DNA from: DASWUD01 sp036401755
GTDB taxonomy: Bacteria; Pseudomonadota; Gammaproteobacteria; Thiohalomonadales; Thiohalomonadaceae
Direction of reading: 5' to 3'
Length of the DNA: 13,203 nucleotides
Assembly (NCBI GenBank): GCA_036401755.1
Contig: DASWUD010000213.1
Location: 1-13,203 of the forward strand
Both the position numbers and the translations under genes were made by a program. Each line of letters opens with the position of its first letter. The stretch's first letter is position 1. Positions 1 through 6,974 of the stretch are shown one piece after another. The notes below the pieces were generated by a model that saw only the letters and a list, made by a program, of their open reading frames with translations, did no database searches and had not been told where the DNA came from.

Positions 1-870
1 TCGCCGCAGACCATCTATGTCTCGGCGACGCCGGCCAAATACGAGCTGGAACATTCGGGTGAAATAGTAGAGCAGGTCGTGCGCCCCACCGGGCTGGTCG
101 ATCCCATCGTCGAGATCCGCCCGGCGACGACACAGGTGGACGATCTGCTGTCGGAGATCCACAAGAGGGTAGAGGTAAATGAGCGGGTGCTGGTAACCAC
201 GCTCACCAAACGCATGGCGGAGGATCTCACCGATTATCTTTCCGAGCATAGTGTTAAGGTACGTTACATGCACTCCGACATCGACACCGTGGAGCGCATG
301 GAGATCATTCGCGATCTGCGTTTGGGCGAGTTCGATGTGTTGGTGGGGATCAATCTGCTGCGTGAAGGGCTCGACATGCCCGAGGTGTCGCTGGTGGCGA
401 TCCTCGATGCGGACAAGGAGGGCTTCCTGCGTTCCGAAACATCACTGATCCAGACTATCGGCCGTGCAGCACGACACCTCAACGGCAAAGCGATCCTCTA
501 TGCCGATCGCATGACGGGTTCGATGCAGCGCGCCATCAGTGAAACGGAACGGCGCCGCGCCAAGCAGGTGGCCTACAACGAGGCCCACGGCATCACCCCG
601 CGCAGCATCAAGAAGGCGGTGCACGACATCCTGGAGAGCGGCTATCCCGGCGTGCCGGGCACTGCCCGTGCCTACGCCAAGGCGGCGGAGGAGGTAGCCG
701 AATACGCAGGGCTTTCCACCGACCAGTTGGCGCGCAAGATCAAATCGTTGGAAGAGCAGATGTACAAGCATGCGCGCAACCTGGAATTCGAAGAGGCGGC
801 GCGGGTGCGTGATCAGCTCCAGGCGCTACGTGACCACGCGCTGGGTGTAGGGGAGCCGGCCAGCGACTGA
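1..870 (+). CDS. uvrB: UvrABC system protein B, C-terminal part (5' end outside window)
   Basis: UvrB is the damage-verifying helicase-like subunit of nucleotide excision repair; UvrA loads it on DNA and it then recruits UvrC for incision. The open frame runs from base 1 without a start, so about 289 C-terminal residues are present of a protein usually near 670. Visible are the SATPAKYE-type segment at the very start, helicase motif V (GINLLREGLDMPEV, about bases 346-387), motif VI (QTIGRAAR, about 451-474), the family-typical DADKEGFLRSE stretch, and the C-terminal UVR motif (LEFEEAARVRDQLQAL, near 780-830) that binds UvrC. The stop TGA is at 868-870, one base before the end of the convergent DUF3240 gene. 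No intrinsic terminator with a U-run follows. Identification is firm; only the N-terminal part cannot be judged. Confidence 0.98.
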   Translation, partial: SPQTIYVSATPAKYELEHSGEIVEQVVRPTGLVDPIVEIRPATTQVDDLLSEIHKRVEVNERVLVTTLTKRMAEDLTDYLSEHSVKVRYMHSDIDTVERMEIIRDLRLGEFDVLVGINLLREGLDMPEVSLVAILDADKEGFLRSETSLIQTIGRAARHLNGKAILYADRMTGSMQRAISETERRRAKQVAYNEAHGITPRSIKKAVHDILESGYPGVPGTARAYAKAAEEVAEYAGLSTDQLARKIKSLEEQMYKHARNLEFEEAARVRDQLQALRDHALGVGEPASD

Positions 871-871
871 C

Positions 872-1174
872 TCACTGGATTTGGCCGGCCTCCAGCAGTG
901 GCATCAACCAGTAGTGGAGGCCGGCCCCGCTGAACTCCTGCTTGAGCCCACTGAGCAGGGTGCGCAATTCGTCACAATCCGCGTGGACGCGAAACATCAC
1001 CTTGCGTTGCCGCCCCGCCACCTGTTCGGCCAGAGAGAGATCGCTGTGGCGGCTACCGTGGCCGTCGATGTGGGTACTGCTGAAGCCGGAGATCTCCTTG
1101 CGCTCCAGCAGCCAATCCACCAGTGACTCCTCGATGGCCGGAGTCGCCACAATCGCCAGAAGACACTCACTCAT
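872..1174 (-). CDS. DUF3240 / PII-like small protein of the metal-efflux operon
   Basis: A 100-residue cytosolic protein with no signal peptide or membrane segment. I recognise it as DUF3240-like, a small family that is often encoded beside CzcA/CusA pumps. The predicted order resembles a PII-type ferredoxin-like fold: strand LLAIVATP, helix ESLVDWLLE, strand ISGFSS, a long flexible His/Asp/Gly-rich loop (HIDGHGSRHSD) like a T-loop, strand RQRKVMFRV, helix DELRTLLSGLKQ, and a last strand GLHYWLMPL. The fold is inferred from the pattern, not computed. The gene starts 9 bases after the pump stop codon; the pump stop TAG is part of its ribosome-binding site (TAGGT). It is the last gene of the operon, so a role in sensing metal or effector and tuning the pump is plausible but unproven. 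A published PII subgroup (PII-NG) is associated with Czc-type pumps, which supports this reading. Its 3' end contains a 12-bp inverted repeat. Confidence 0.8.
   Translation of the reverse strand: MSECLLAIVATPAIEESLVDWLLERKEISGFSSTHIDGHGSRHSDLSLAEQVAGRQRKVMFRVHADCDELRTLLSGLKQEFSGAGLHYWLMPLLEAGQIQ
883..926. repeat. 12-bp perfect inverted repeat at the uvrB/DUF3240 junction
   Basis: GGCCGGCCTCCA (883-894) and TGGAGGCCGGCC (915-926) are perfect inverted copies with a 20-base spacer, inside the 3' end of the DUF3240 gene and just past the uvrB stop. A third GCCGGCCA lies at 855-862 and can pair with TGGCCGGC at 882-889, so two hairpins compete. No U-run follows on either strand. It could stop or stabilise the convergent transcripts; this is inference. 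Confidence 0.6.
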
Positions 1175-1183
1175 CTTGATTAC

Positions 1184-4100
1184 CTAACGGTTTGCGCCGA
1201 AGCGGCGGTAGAGAATGGGCAGCAGGAACAGCGTCAGCAGGGTCGAGGTGACCAGACCGCCGATCACCACGATGGCCAAGGGGCGCTGGATCTCCGAGCC
1301 AGGACCGGTAGCGAACAGCAGCGGCACCAGACCGAAGGCGGCAATGGTGGCGGTCATCAACACCGGTCGCAGACGCCGCTTGGCCCCCTCGACCACCACC
1401 TGCGCAGTAGACATACCGTGAGCATGGAGCTGGTTGAAGTAGGTCACCATCACCACGCCATTTAGCACAGCGATACCGAGCAGGGCAATGAAGCCGACCG
1501 AGGCGGGCACCGACAGGTACTCACCCGACAGCCACAAGGCAAACACGCCGCCGATCATGGCAAAGGGGATATTGGTCAGCACCAGCGCGGCCTGTCGCAC
1601 CGAGCCGAAGGTGGAGAAGAGCAGCAGGAAGATCAGGCCGATGGCGATCGGTACCACGATCGACAGGCGCTGGGCCGCACGCTGCTGGTTTTCGAACTGC
1701 CCGCCCCATTCCAGATGGTAACCGGCAGGCAGTGGGATCTTTTCTGCCGCCAGACGCTTGGCCTCATCGACGAAGCCGACCAGATCGCGGCCGCGCACAT
1801 TGGCCACCACCACCGTCATACGCGCACCTTTTTCGCGCTCGACTTTTACGGGGCCTTCGACACGTTCCAGGTGTGCGACAGTGGAGAGCGGAATATTTTT
1901 CCCATCGGGCAAAGTGAGCTGCAGCGCTGCGAAGCGCTCCGGATCGGTGCGCAGCCCTTCGCTGCCGCGCAGCAACAGCGGCGTGCGCTGGATCCCCTCG
2001 TGAACCGTGCCGACACGCTTGCCCTCGATCTGGCTGCGCAGGCTGGTCTCGATCTCATCCACCGACAGCCCGAGTCGTCCGGCCGCCATGCGATCGATCA
2101 CAATACGCAGATATTGCACGCCGGAATTCTGTGCCGTGCGCACATCCTCGCTACCGGGTATTGAGCTCATCACCTCTACCAGCTGTTCGGCCATGCTGTT
2201 GAGGGTGGCCAGATCGCTGCCAAAGATCTTCACGGCCACATCACCGCGTACCCCGGTGAGCATCTCAGAGATGCGCATCTCGATGGGTTGGGTAAAGCCG
2301 TAACCGATCCCCGGTATTTCGTTCATCACCTTGCGGATTTCGTCGATGAGCTGCTCCTTGCTGTCCATGCGCCACTCCTCGCGCGGCTTCAGCACCAGGA
2401 AACTGTCGGTATCGTTGAGTCCCATCGGATCGAGGCCCAGCTCGTCAGAGCCGACACGTGCGATGATGCCGGTGATCTCCGGTACATTTTTCAACAGCGC
2501 CTGTTGCACGCGGGTATCGAGCTGTTTCGATTCATCAAGATTGATGGAGGGGAGCTTTTCCAGCTGCACGATAATATTGCCTTCATCCATGCTCGGCATG
2601 AAGGTCTTGCCGATGCGGGTATAGGCCACTACCGTCAGGGCGAGCGTGACCAGAGCGACAATGGTCACCTGTTTGGGATGTTGCAGTGCCTTTTGCAGCA
2701 ATGGCTCATAGATGCCATGCAGCTTGCGCACCAGCCACGGCTCCTCGTGGGAGACCTTGCCTAACAGGAATGAGGAGAGGACGGGAATAACCGTCAGTGA
2801 CAGCAGCAGCGACCCGCCCAGTGCGAAAACAATGGTCAATGCCACCGGAATGAACAGCTTGCCTTCCAGCCCCTGCAGTGTCAGTAGCGGCAGGAAGACG
2901 ATGATAATGATCAGGATCCCGGAGGTGACCGGCAGCGCCACCTCGCGCACCGCCCGATAGATGAGGTGGAGCCGCGGCAATCGTTTACCCTCGCCGTGGG
3001 CGAGGTGGGTCACCACATTTTCGACCACCACTACCGCCGCATCCACCAGCATGCCGATGGCAATGGCCAATCCGCCCAGGCTCATCAGGTTGGCCGAGAG
3101 ACCGAACTGGCGCATCAGCAGGAAGGTTGCCAGTGCAGCCAAGGGCAGCACCAATGCCACCGTTAGCGCGGCACGCAGATCACCGAGGAACAGCACCAGC
3201 AGCACCAGCACCAGCACGATCGCTTCTTCCAGTGCCTTACTGACGGTATGGACGGCACGCTCCACCAGATCGCCGCGGTTATAGAAGACCTGGGTGGTGA
3301 CGCCTTCCGGCAGGGTGGGAGCCAGCTCGGCCAGTTTGGCCTCCACCCCCTCAACCACCTTCTGGGCGTTGGCGCCGCGCAGTCCCAGCACCAGCCCTTC
3401 GACCGCTTCGCCTTCACCGTTGCGGGTAACGGCACCATAGCGAGTGAGTGCGCCGATGCGAACCATCGCGACGTCGGCGATCCGCACCGGAACATTGCCA
3501 TAATTCTTGACCACGATGGCACCCACATCGTCGAGGGTACGGATGCTTCCTTCGGCACGCACCAGTAGCGCCTCTTCACCTTCGTGGAGGCGCCCCGCAC
3601 CATCGTTACGGTTGTTCTGTTCCAGCGTGGTCAGCAGATCTGCCATCGCCACGCCGCGCGCATTCATGCGCTGCTCATCGGGCACCACTTCGAAACTGCG
3701 CACCTCACCGCCCAGGGAGTTGACGTCAGCGACACCGGGTACGGTGCGCAATGCCGGGCGGATCACCCAGTCGAGCAGATTGCGCCGCTCCATCAAGGAG
3801 AGGTTGCCTCCCTCGACCGTGAACATGAACATCTCCCCGAGCGGTGTGGTCATCGGGGCGATGCCACCTGTGATGTCGGCGGGCAGGTCACCCCACAAGC
3901 CATTGAGTCGCTCTGAAACCTGCTGACGCGCCCAGAAGATATCGGTGCCCTCGGCGAAGTCGACGGTGATGTCGGTGAGGGCATATTTGGCCACCGAACG
4001 CAGCATCACCTGGTTGGGGATGCCGAGCATCTCCACCTCAATCGGCGCCGTAATGCGACTCTCCACCTCCTCGGGGGTCATGCCCGGGGCCTTGATGATG

Positions 4101-4246
4101 ATCTTCACCTGGGTACTGGAGATGTCGGGAAAGGCATCGATGGGTATCTCGCGGACTGCCATGTAGCCACCACCGATGAGCAGCACCACCGTCAGCAGCA
4201 TCAGCAGACGTTGCGTCAGCGCAAACTGGATCAGACGTGACAGCAT
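1184..4246 (-). CDS. CzcA/CusA-family heavy-metal efflux RND permease
   Basis: A 1020-residue inner-membrane proton/cation antiporter of the HME-RND family, the usual length. It has an N-terminal membrane helix (about 10-32), a large periplasmic region, helices from about 340 to 500, a second periplasmic region (about 545-860) and C-terminal helices. HME hallmarks include PIDAFPDIS near 35-43, DEGNI at 554-558 and LGLDPMGLNDTDSF near 603-616. In membrane helix 4 the motif VDAAVVVVEN (401-410) keeps the proton-relay Asp402 and Glu409, but the DFG aspartate of Zn/Co/Cd pumps is Ala396 (LAIAIG), as in CusA-like pumps. At the spot of the CusA cleft Met672 the sequence reads RISEMLTG, with Glu661 next to Met662. 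Substrate therefore stays open: divalent Zn/Co/Ni/Cd or Cu/Ag. The ATG overlaps the adaptor stop by one base (TAATG), showing translational coupling. Confidence 0.95.
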   Translation of the reverse strand: MLSRLIQFALTQRLLMLLTVVLLIGGGYMAVREIPIDAFPDISSTQVKIIIKAPGMTPEEVESRITAPIEVEMLGIPNQVMLRSVAKYALTDITVDFAEGTDIFWARQQVSERLNGLWGDLPADITGGIAPMTTPLGEMFMFTVEGGNLSLMERRNLLDWVIRPALRTVPGVADVNSLGGEVRSFEVVPDEQRMNARGVAMADLLTTLEQNNRNDGAGRLHEGEEALLVRAEGSIRTLDDVGAIVVKNYGNVPVRIADVAMVRIGALTRYGAVTRNGEGEAVEGLVLGLRGANAQKVVEGVEAKLAELAPTLPEGVTTQVFYNRGDLVERAVHTVSKALEEAIVLVLVLLVLFLGDLRAALTVALVLPLAALATFLLMRQFGLSANLMSLGGLAIAIGMLVDAAVVVVENVVTHLAHGEGKRLPRLHLIYRAVREVALPVTSGILIIIIVFLPLLTLQGLEGKLFIPVALTIVFALGGSLLLSLTVIPVLSSFLLGKVSHEEPWLVRKLHGIYEPLLQKALQHPKQVTIVALVTLALTVVAYTRIGKTFMPSMDEGNIIVQLEKLPSINLDESKQLDTRVQQALLKNVPEITGIIARVGSDELGLDPMGLNDTDSFLVLKPREEWRMDSKEQLIDEIRKVMNEIPGIGYGFTQPIEMRISEMLTGVRGDVAVKIFGSDLATLNSMAEQLVEVMSSIPGSEDVRTAQNSGVQYLRIVIDRMAAGRLGLSVDEIETSLRSQIEGKRVGTVHEGIQRTPLLLRGSEGLRTDPERFAALQLTLPDGKNIPLSTVAHLERVEGPVKVEREKGARMTVVVANVRGRDLVGFVDEAKRLAAEKIPLPAGYHLEWGGQFENQQRAAQRLSIVVPIAIGLIFLLLFSTFGSVRQAALVLTNIPFAMIGGVFALWLSGEYLSVPASVGFIALLGIAVLNGVVMVTYFNQLHAHGMSTAQVVVEGAKRRLRPVLMTATIAAFGLVPLLFATGPGSEIQRPLAIVVIGGLVTSTLLTLFLLPILYRRFGANR

Positions 4247-5349
4247 TACTCGCCTCCACCCAGTCCGAGCCAGGCGCCCTTGATGGCGGCAATGCCACTC
4301 ACCGCGACACGTTCGTCTCCCTTTAATGGGCCTTCAATGACACTGTTGCCCCCCTGTGAAGCAACCAACTTGATCGGCACCGCGCTAAAGCCATCCTTCT
4401 CCTGTACGAAGATAACGACTTTGTCGCCGCTGCGGGCGATCGCTCCGGCAGGCACCTGATACAAAGGAGTGGTTGCTGCAGTAGCGAGCGAGACCTGCAG
4501 GTATTCGCCGGGCCAAAGCAGTGGCGTGCCATCCGTGACCTTGGCGCGCACTAGCACGGTCTGGCTGGCGGGGTCCACATCATGGCCGACGGCAATGACC
4601 TTGCCACTGACAGGCTTATTGCTGGCCTGTACCAGCGAATCCGTGGCGAGATTACGCACGGCTTCAATGGGGGCGCGGATCTCCAGCCAGAGCTGTGAGG
4701 TATCGGCGATGCGGTAGAGCGGATCGGCGACGGCCAGGCGGTGGCCCGGCTCGCTCATGCGCTCCAGCACCACGCCATTGATAGGCGAACGTACCTTGAG
4801 TTGGGTGGTCAATTGCCGGCTCGTTTCCAGTTGTGAGACGTCGCGCTTATCCATGCCGGCGAGGCGCAGCGCCTGGCGCCGCTCTTCCAGTGCGGCATTT
4901 TGTTCCTGATAGCGACTTTTCGTCTCCAGATAACGGCGCTGGGCGATCACGCCTTCGTTGAACAGCTCCTTATCGCGGTTCCATTCGCTGAGGGCCAGGC
5001 GCTGCTGGCTCAGCGACTGCAGCAGGTCGCGCTGCAGTTGCAGAAGTTGCGGACTTTGTAGCCGGGCAATGACATCGCCGGCCTTTACATGGTCGCCTTC
5101 CGAGACAGATAACTGCTCCACCATCCCTTCCAGTGAGGCGCTGATGATCCGCAGTTGTTCGGGCGGCACGGTGACCTGGGCCTGCACTAATTGCCCGCTT
5201 ATTCCTTCGGCCTTGATGAGTGGCGCCACGCGGATGCCGAGGGTCTGCTGTTGCTGCGCGGTGAACGAGATCTTGTCCCCGGCGGCCAGCACGCAGGTGG
5301 AGGCAACAAGCGCAAGCGCAAGCGCAAGGGCAGAAGTGCGGATGATCAT
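4246..5349 (-). CDS. Efflux RND periplasmic adaptor (CzcB type)
   Basis: A 367-residue membrane-fusion protein that bridges the RND pump and the outer-membrane channel. Residues 1-23 form a signal peptide with an Ala-Leu repeat core; cleavage probably falls around VLAA-GD. Cys19 is not in a good lipobox, so a lipoprotein is unlikely. The two lipoyl half-motifs are near 67-98 (SEGDHVKAGDVIARLQ) and 183-218 (VRSPINGVVLERMSEPG), separated by a coiled-coil hairpin near 99-180, followed by a beta-barrel and a membrane-proximal domain. I see no Met-rich N-terminal CusB-type copper site and no extra metal-binding domain. The ATG sits in an ATGA overlap with the stop of the upstream channel gene, and the stop overlaps the pump start, so the three core subunits are translationally coupled. 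Confidence 0.93.
   Translation of the reverse strand: MIIRTSALALALALVASTCVLAAGDKISFTAQQQQTLGIRVAPLIKAEGISGQLVQAQVTVPPEQLRIISASLEGMVEQLSVSEGDHVKAGDVIARLQSPQLLQLQRDLLQSLSQQRLALSEWNRDKELFNEGVIAQRRYLETKSRYQEQNAALEERRQALRLAGMDKRDVSQLETSRQLTTQLKVRSPINGVVLERMSEPGHRLAVADPLYRIADTSQLWLEIRAPIEAVRNLATDSLVQASNKPVSGKVIAVGHDVDPASQTVLVRAKVTDGTPLLWPGEYLQVSLATAATTPLYQVPAGAIARSGDKVVIFVQEKDGFSAVPIKLVASQGGNSVIEGPLKGDERVAVSGIAAIKGAWLGLGGGE
5307..5328. repeat. Tandem hexamer CAAGCG x3.7 inside the adaptor signal peptide
   Basis: Three full CAAGCG units plus CAAG lie in the sequence that encodes the Ala-Leu repeat of the adaptor signal peptide. The period is six bases, so gain or loss of a unit stays in frame and changes the hydrophobic core by two residues. 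Confidence 0.8.
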
Positions 5350-6626
5350 GGGGTTACTCCAATAGCCTGGTTATAGCGGGCAACGGCCTGTTCTACTTCG
5401 AGTTTGCGTAGCGCAAGGTTGCGCTCGGCGTTAAAGGCACGCGACTGGATGCGCAGCAACTGGGCCAGTTCGATCTCACCGGTACGAAAGGCGATGCGCG
5501 CCATGCGCAGACTCTCCTGACCCAGGGTGTTCTGCTCATCTGCCAGTTGGAGCTGCTCACGCAATGTTTCCAGATTGTGGTGTGCCTCGTGCAACGCCAG
5601 TTCCAGTTCGCGTTGGGTGCGTTGATAGCGCGCCTGGCTCTCGGCAAATGCCGTACTGGCGGCAGAGATGCGCGGCCCGTTGTGACTGCGAGTCCCGATG
5701 GGGATACGCACGCCCACCCCGAGGCTGTCCACCATCTCGCTGTTATAGTCATCGCGCGTGTGGCGTGTGCCGACGATTAGCTGGGTATTGTCGCTGCTGC
5801 TCTGCTCGGCGCGGCGCAGTTCGGCCTGGGCCTGTTCCATGCGGGCCCGCGTTTCGGCGAGCAGGGGATGGCTATCATCGATGCTGGTCTGTTCGGTAAG
5901 CAGCTCAGAAAAACTGGCGGGGTATTCTGCCAGCCCGGTGAGCATCCGGTAGCGCTTCTGTGCGTGCAGCCACTCCGCGTCGGCCAGATAAAACTCATCC
6001 TGCTTGGAGAGGGTCTCGTCGCGGGCCAGCAACAGATCACTCTTGGCGAGATCGCCGGCCGTGACCCGCTTCTCCACATCCTGTTCGAGTTGCCGCGCGG
6101 TTTGCAGCGATTGCTCGGCGAGAGTACGGCGCTCTTGGGCGATGGTTAGCTCCCAGAGCGATTCGCGCACCGCGCCAGAGACCTTCAAGCGCTGTACGCT
6201 GCCGGCAGCGGTGGCCGCCTCTGTAGCGCGCGTGGCCACGTCACGGCTGGCACTGCGTTGTCCAAAATGCCAGAGCGGCAACTCCAGTGACCCCTCCCAC
6301 TCGCGAAATCCCTGATCGGAGCGGGTCTGATCGCTCTGGTAGTTGAGCGCCACGACAGGATTGCCGGCGATAAGGCTGGAGGCGTGGCGGTCGAGTGCCC
6401 GCGCCTCGGCCAGATAGGCTTCGGTCAGCACCCCATTGGGATCCCGCTGCAGGGCATCGGTGATCACCTCCGGCAGAGTCAGGGCGGGAGTAGGTTGTAC
6501 TGTATCGCGGGCCGCTTCCTCGGCCCCGGCTTCGGCTGCATAGCTCCCTGAGACGGGAAGGAGCAGAGCCAGGATCAGGAGGTGATGGCTCAGAGAGCGA
6601 AATAGGATGTGCTGCTGCATCGTCAT
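5346..6626 (-). CDS. TolC-family outer-membrane factor (CzcC type)
   Basis: A 426-residue outer-membrane efflux channel, the outer part of the tripartite metal pump. I chose the ATG at 6626-6624; the frame stays open further up to a TTG at 6686, but that would place about 20 polar residues before the signal peptide. A second ATG lies two codons downstream (6620). Neither has a strong ribosome-binding site. The signal peptide has the core LLILALLLPVSG and probable cleavage after SYA. No cysteine is present there, so unlike many CusC-type channels it does not look lipidated. Two outer-membrane-efflux repeats with long amphipathic helices follow, including KRVTAGDLAKSDLLLARDE and RTGEIELAQLLRIQSRAF, typical of the family. 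It is the first gene of the operon, and its stop is in an ATGA overlap with the adaptor. Confidence 0.92.
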   Translation of the reverse strand: MTMQQHILFRSLSHHLLILALLLPVSGSYAAEAGAEEAARDTVQPTPALTLPEVITDALQRDPNGVLTEAYLAEARALDRHASSLIAGNPVVALNYQSDQTRSDQGFREWEGSLELPLWHFGQRSASRDVATRATEAATAAGSVQRLKVSGAVRESLWELTIAQERRTLAEQSLQTARQLEQDVEKRVTAGDLAKSDLLLARDETLSKQDEFYLADAEWLHAQKRYRMLTGLAEYPASFSELLTEQTSIDDSHPLLAETRARMEQAQAELRRAEQSSSDNTQLIVGTRHTRDDYNSEMVDSLGVGVRIPIGTRSHNGPRISAASTAFAESQARYQRTQRELELALHEAHHNLETLREQLQLADEQNTLGQESLRMARIAFRTGEIELAQLLRIQSRAFNAERNLALRKLEVEQAVARYNQAIGVTP

Positions 6627-6672
6627 GACCAATGGTAAAGAGTGGCCGTAATCACCGGCGGAGATGACGCTA

Positions 6673-6706
6673 ATTATCGATGGCAATTCTTAACTCGCCA
6701 TTAAGA
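6673..6706 (-). promoter_or_regulatory. Possible operator/promoter of the efflux operon
   Basis: A perfect inverted repeat TCTTAA-N7-TTAAGA lies at 6688-6706. On the minus strand a -10-like GATAAT is at 6678-6673, which would put a -35 around 6701-6696, inside the repeat. No good -35 is visible, as is usual for activator-dependent metal promoters. No regulator gene is in the window. Low certainty. Confidence 0.3.
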
Positions 6707-6772
6707 GACTGTCTAAAAACCGAGGAAACAGACTGCTTTAGCAGGCAGTGAACGGAGGATGGGCTAAAATAG

Positions 6773-6797
6773 AAAACCCCGCATTGAGCGGGGTTTT
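6773..6797 (-). terminator. Intrinsic terminator of tRNA-Val
   Basis: A 10-bp stem (AAAACCCCGC with GCGGGGTTTT) and a 5-base loop lie 9 bases after the tRNA 3' end. On the minus strand it ends in TTTT and then CTATTTT. It ends the tRNA transcript and insulates the downstream efflux operon. Confidence 0.9.
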
Positions 6798-6806
6798 ACA
6801 GGATTC

Positions 6807-6883
6807 TGGTAGGCGTGATTGGACTCGAACCAACGACCCCCACCATGTCAAGGTGGTGCTCTAACCAGCTGAGCTACACGCCT
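6807..6883 (-). tRNA. tRNA-Val (anticodon GAC)
   Basis: A 77-nt cloverleaf with encoded CCA. The acceptor stem is AGGCGTG/CACGCCT with discriminator A. The D stem is GCTC/GAGC, the anticodon arm CCACC-TTGACAT-GGTGG, the variable loop GGGTC-like, and the T arm GTTGG-TTCGAGT-CCAAT with one G-T pair. Loop bases TT-GAC-AT give anticodon GAC, reading GUC and GUU valine codons. The anticodon arm matches the E. coli Val-GAC tRNAs that I remember. It stands alone here, without neighbouring tRNAs. Confidence 0.97.
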
Positions 6884-6900
6884 GTCGTTTGAAGCGCGCC

Positions 6901-6928
6901 ATTCTACAAGCTCGATATTTATTGTCAA
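6901..6928 (-). promoter_or_regulatory. Sigma70 promoter of tRNA-Val
   Basis: On the minus strand a perfect -35 TTGACA (6928-6923), a 16-base spacer and -10 TAGAAT (6906-6901). The bases that follow, GGCGCGC, form a GC-rich discriminator typical of stringently controlled stable-RNA promoters. Transcription should begin near 6894, about 10 bases before the mature tRNA. Confidence 0.85.
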
Positions 6929-6974
6929 GGGAGAGGTAAATGTCGTCATGACCTTTATCTATCATTAGGTAACC

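Noticed and set aside
2288..2764. Plus-strand open frame of 158 codons inside the pump gene
   Set aside because: Shadow of the RND pump gene; His/Gln/Leu-rich sequence with no known pattern.
3190..3217. CAGCAC-rich short repeat inside the pump gene
   Set aside because: It encodes a Val/Leu membrane helix and is explained by codon choice.
6627..6686. Upstream TTG start that lengthens the outer-membrane factor by 20 residues
   Set aside because: It would put a polar extension before a clear signal peptide; ATG at 6626 or 6620 fits better.
6700..6735. AGACTGTCTAAAAAC-like stretch resembling an insertion sequence end
   Set aside because: No matching opposite end, transposase or target duplication is seen.
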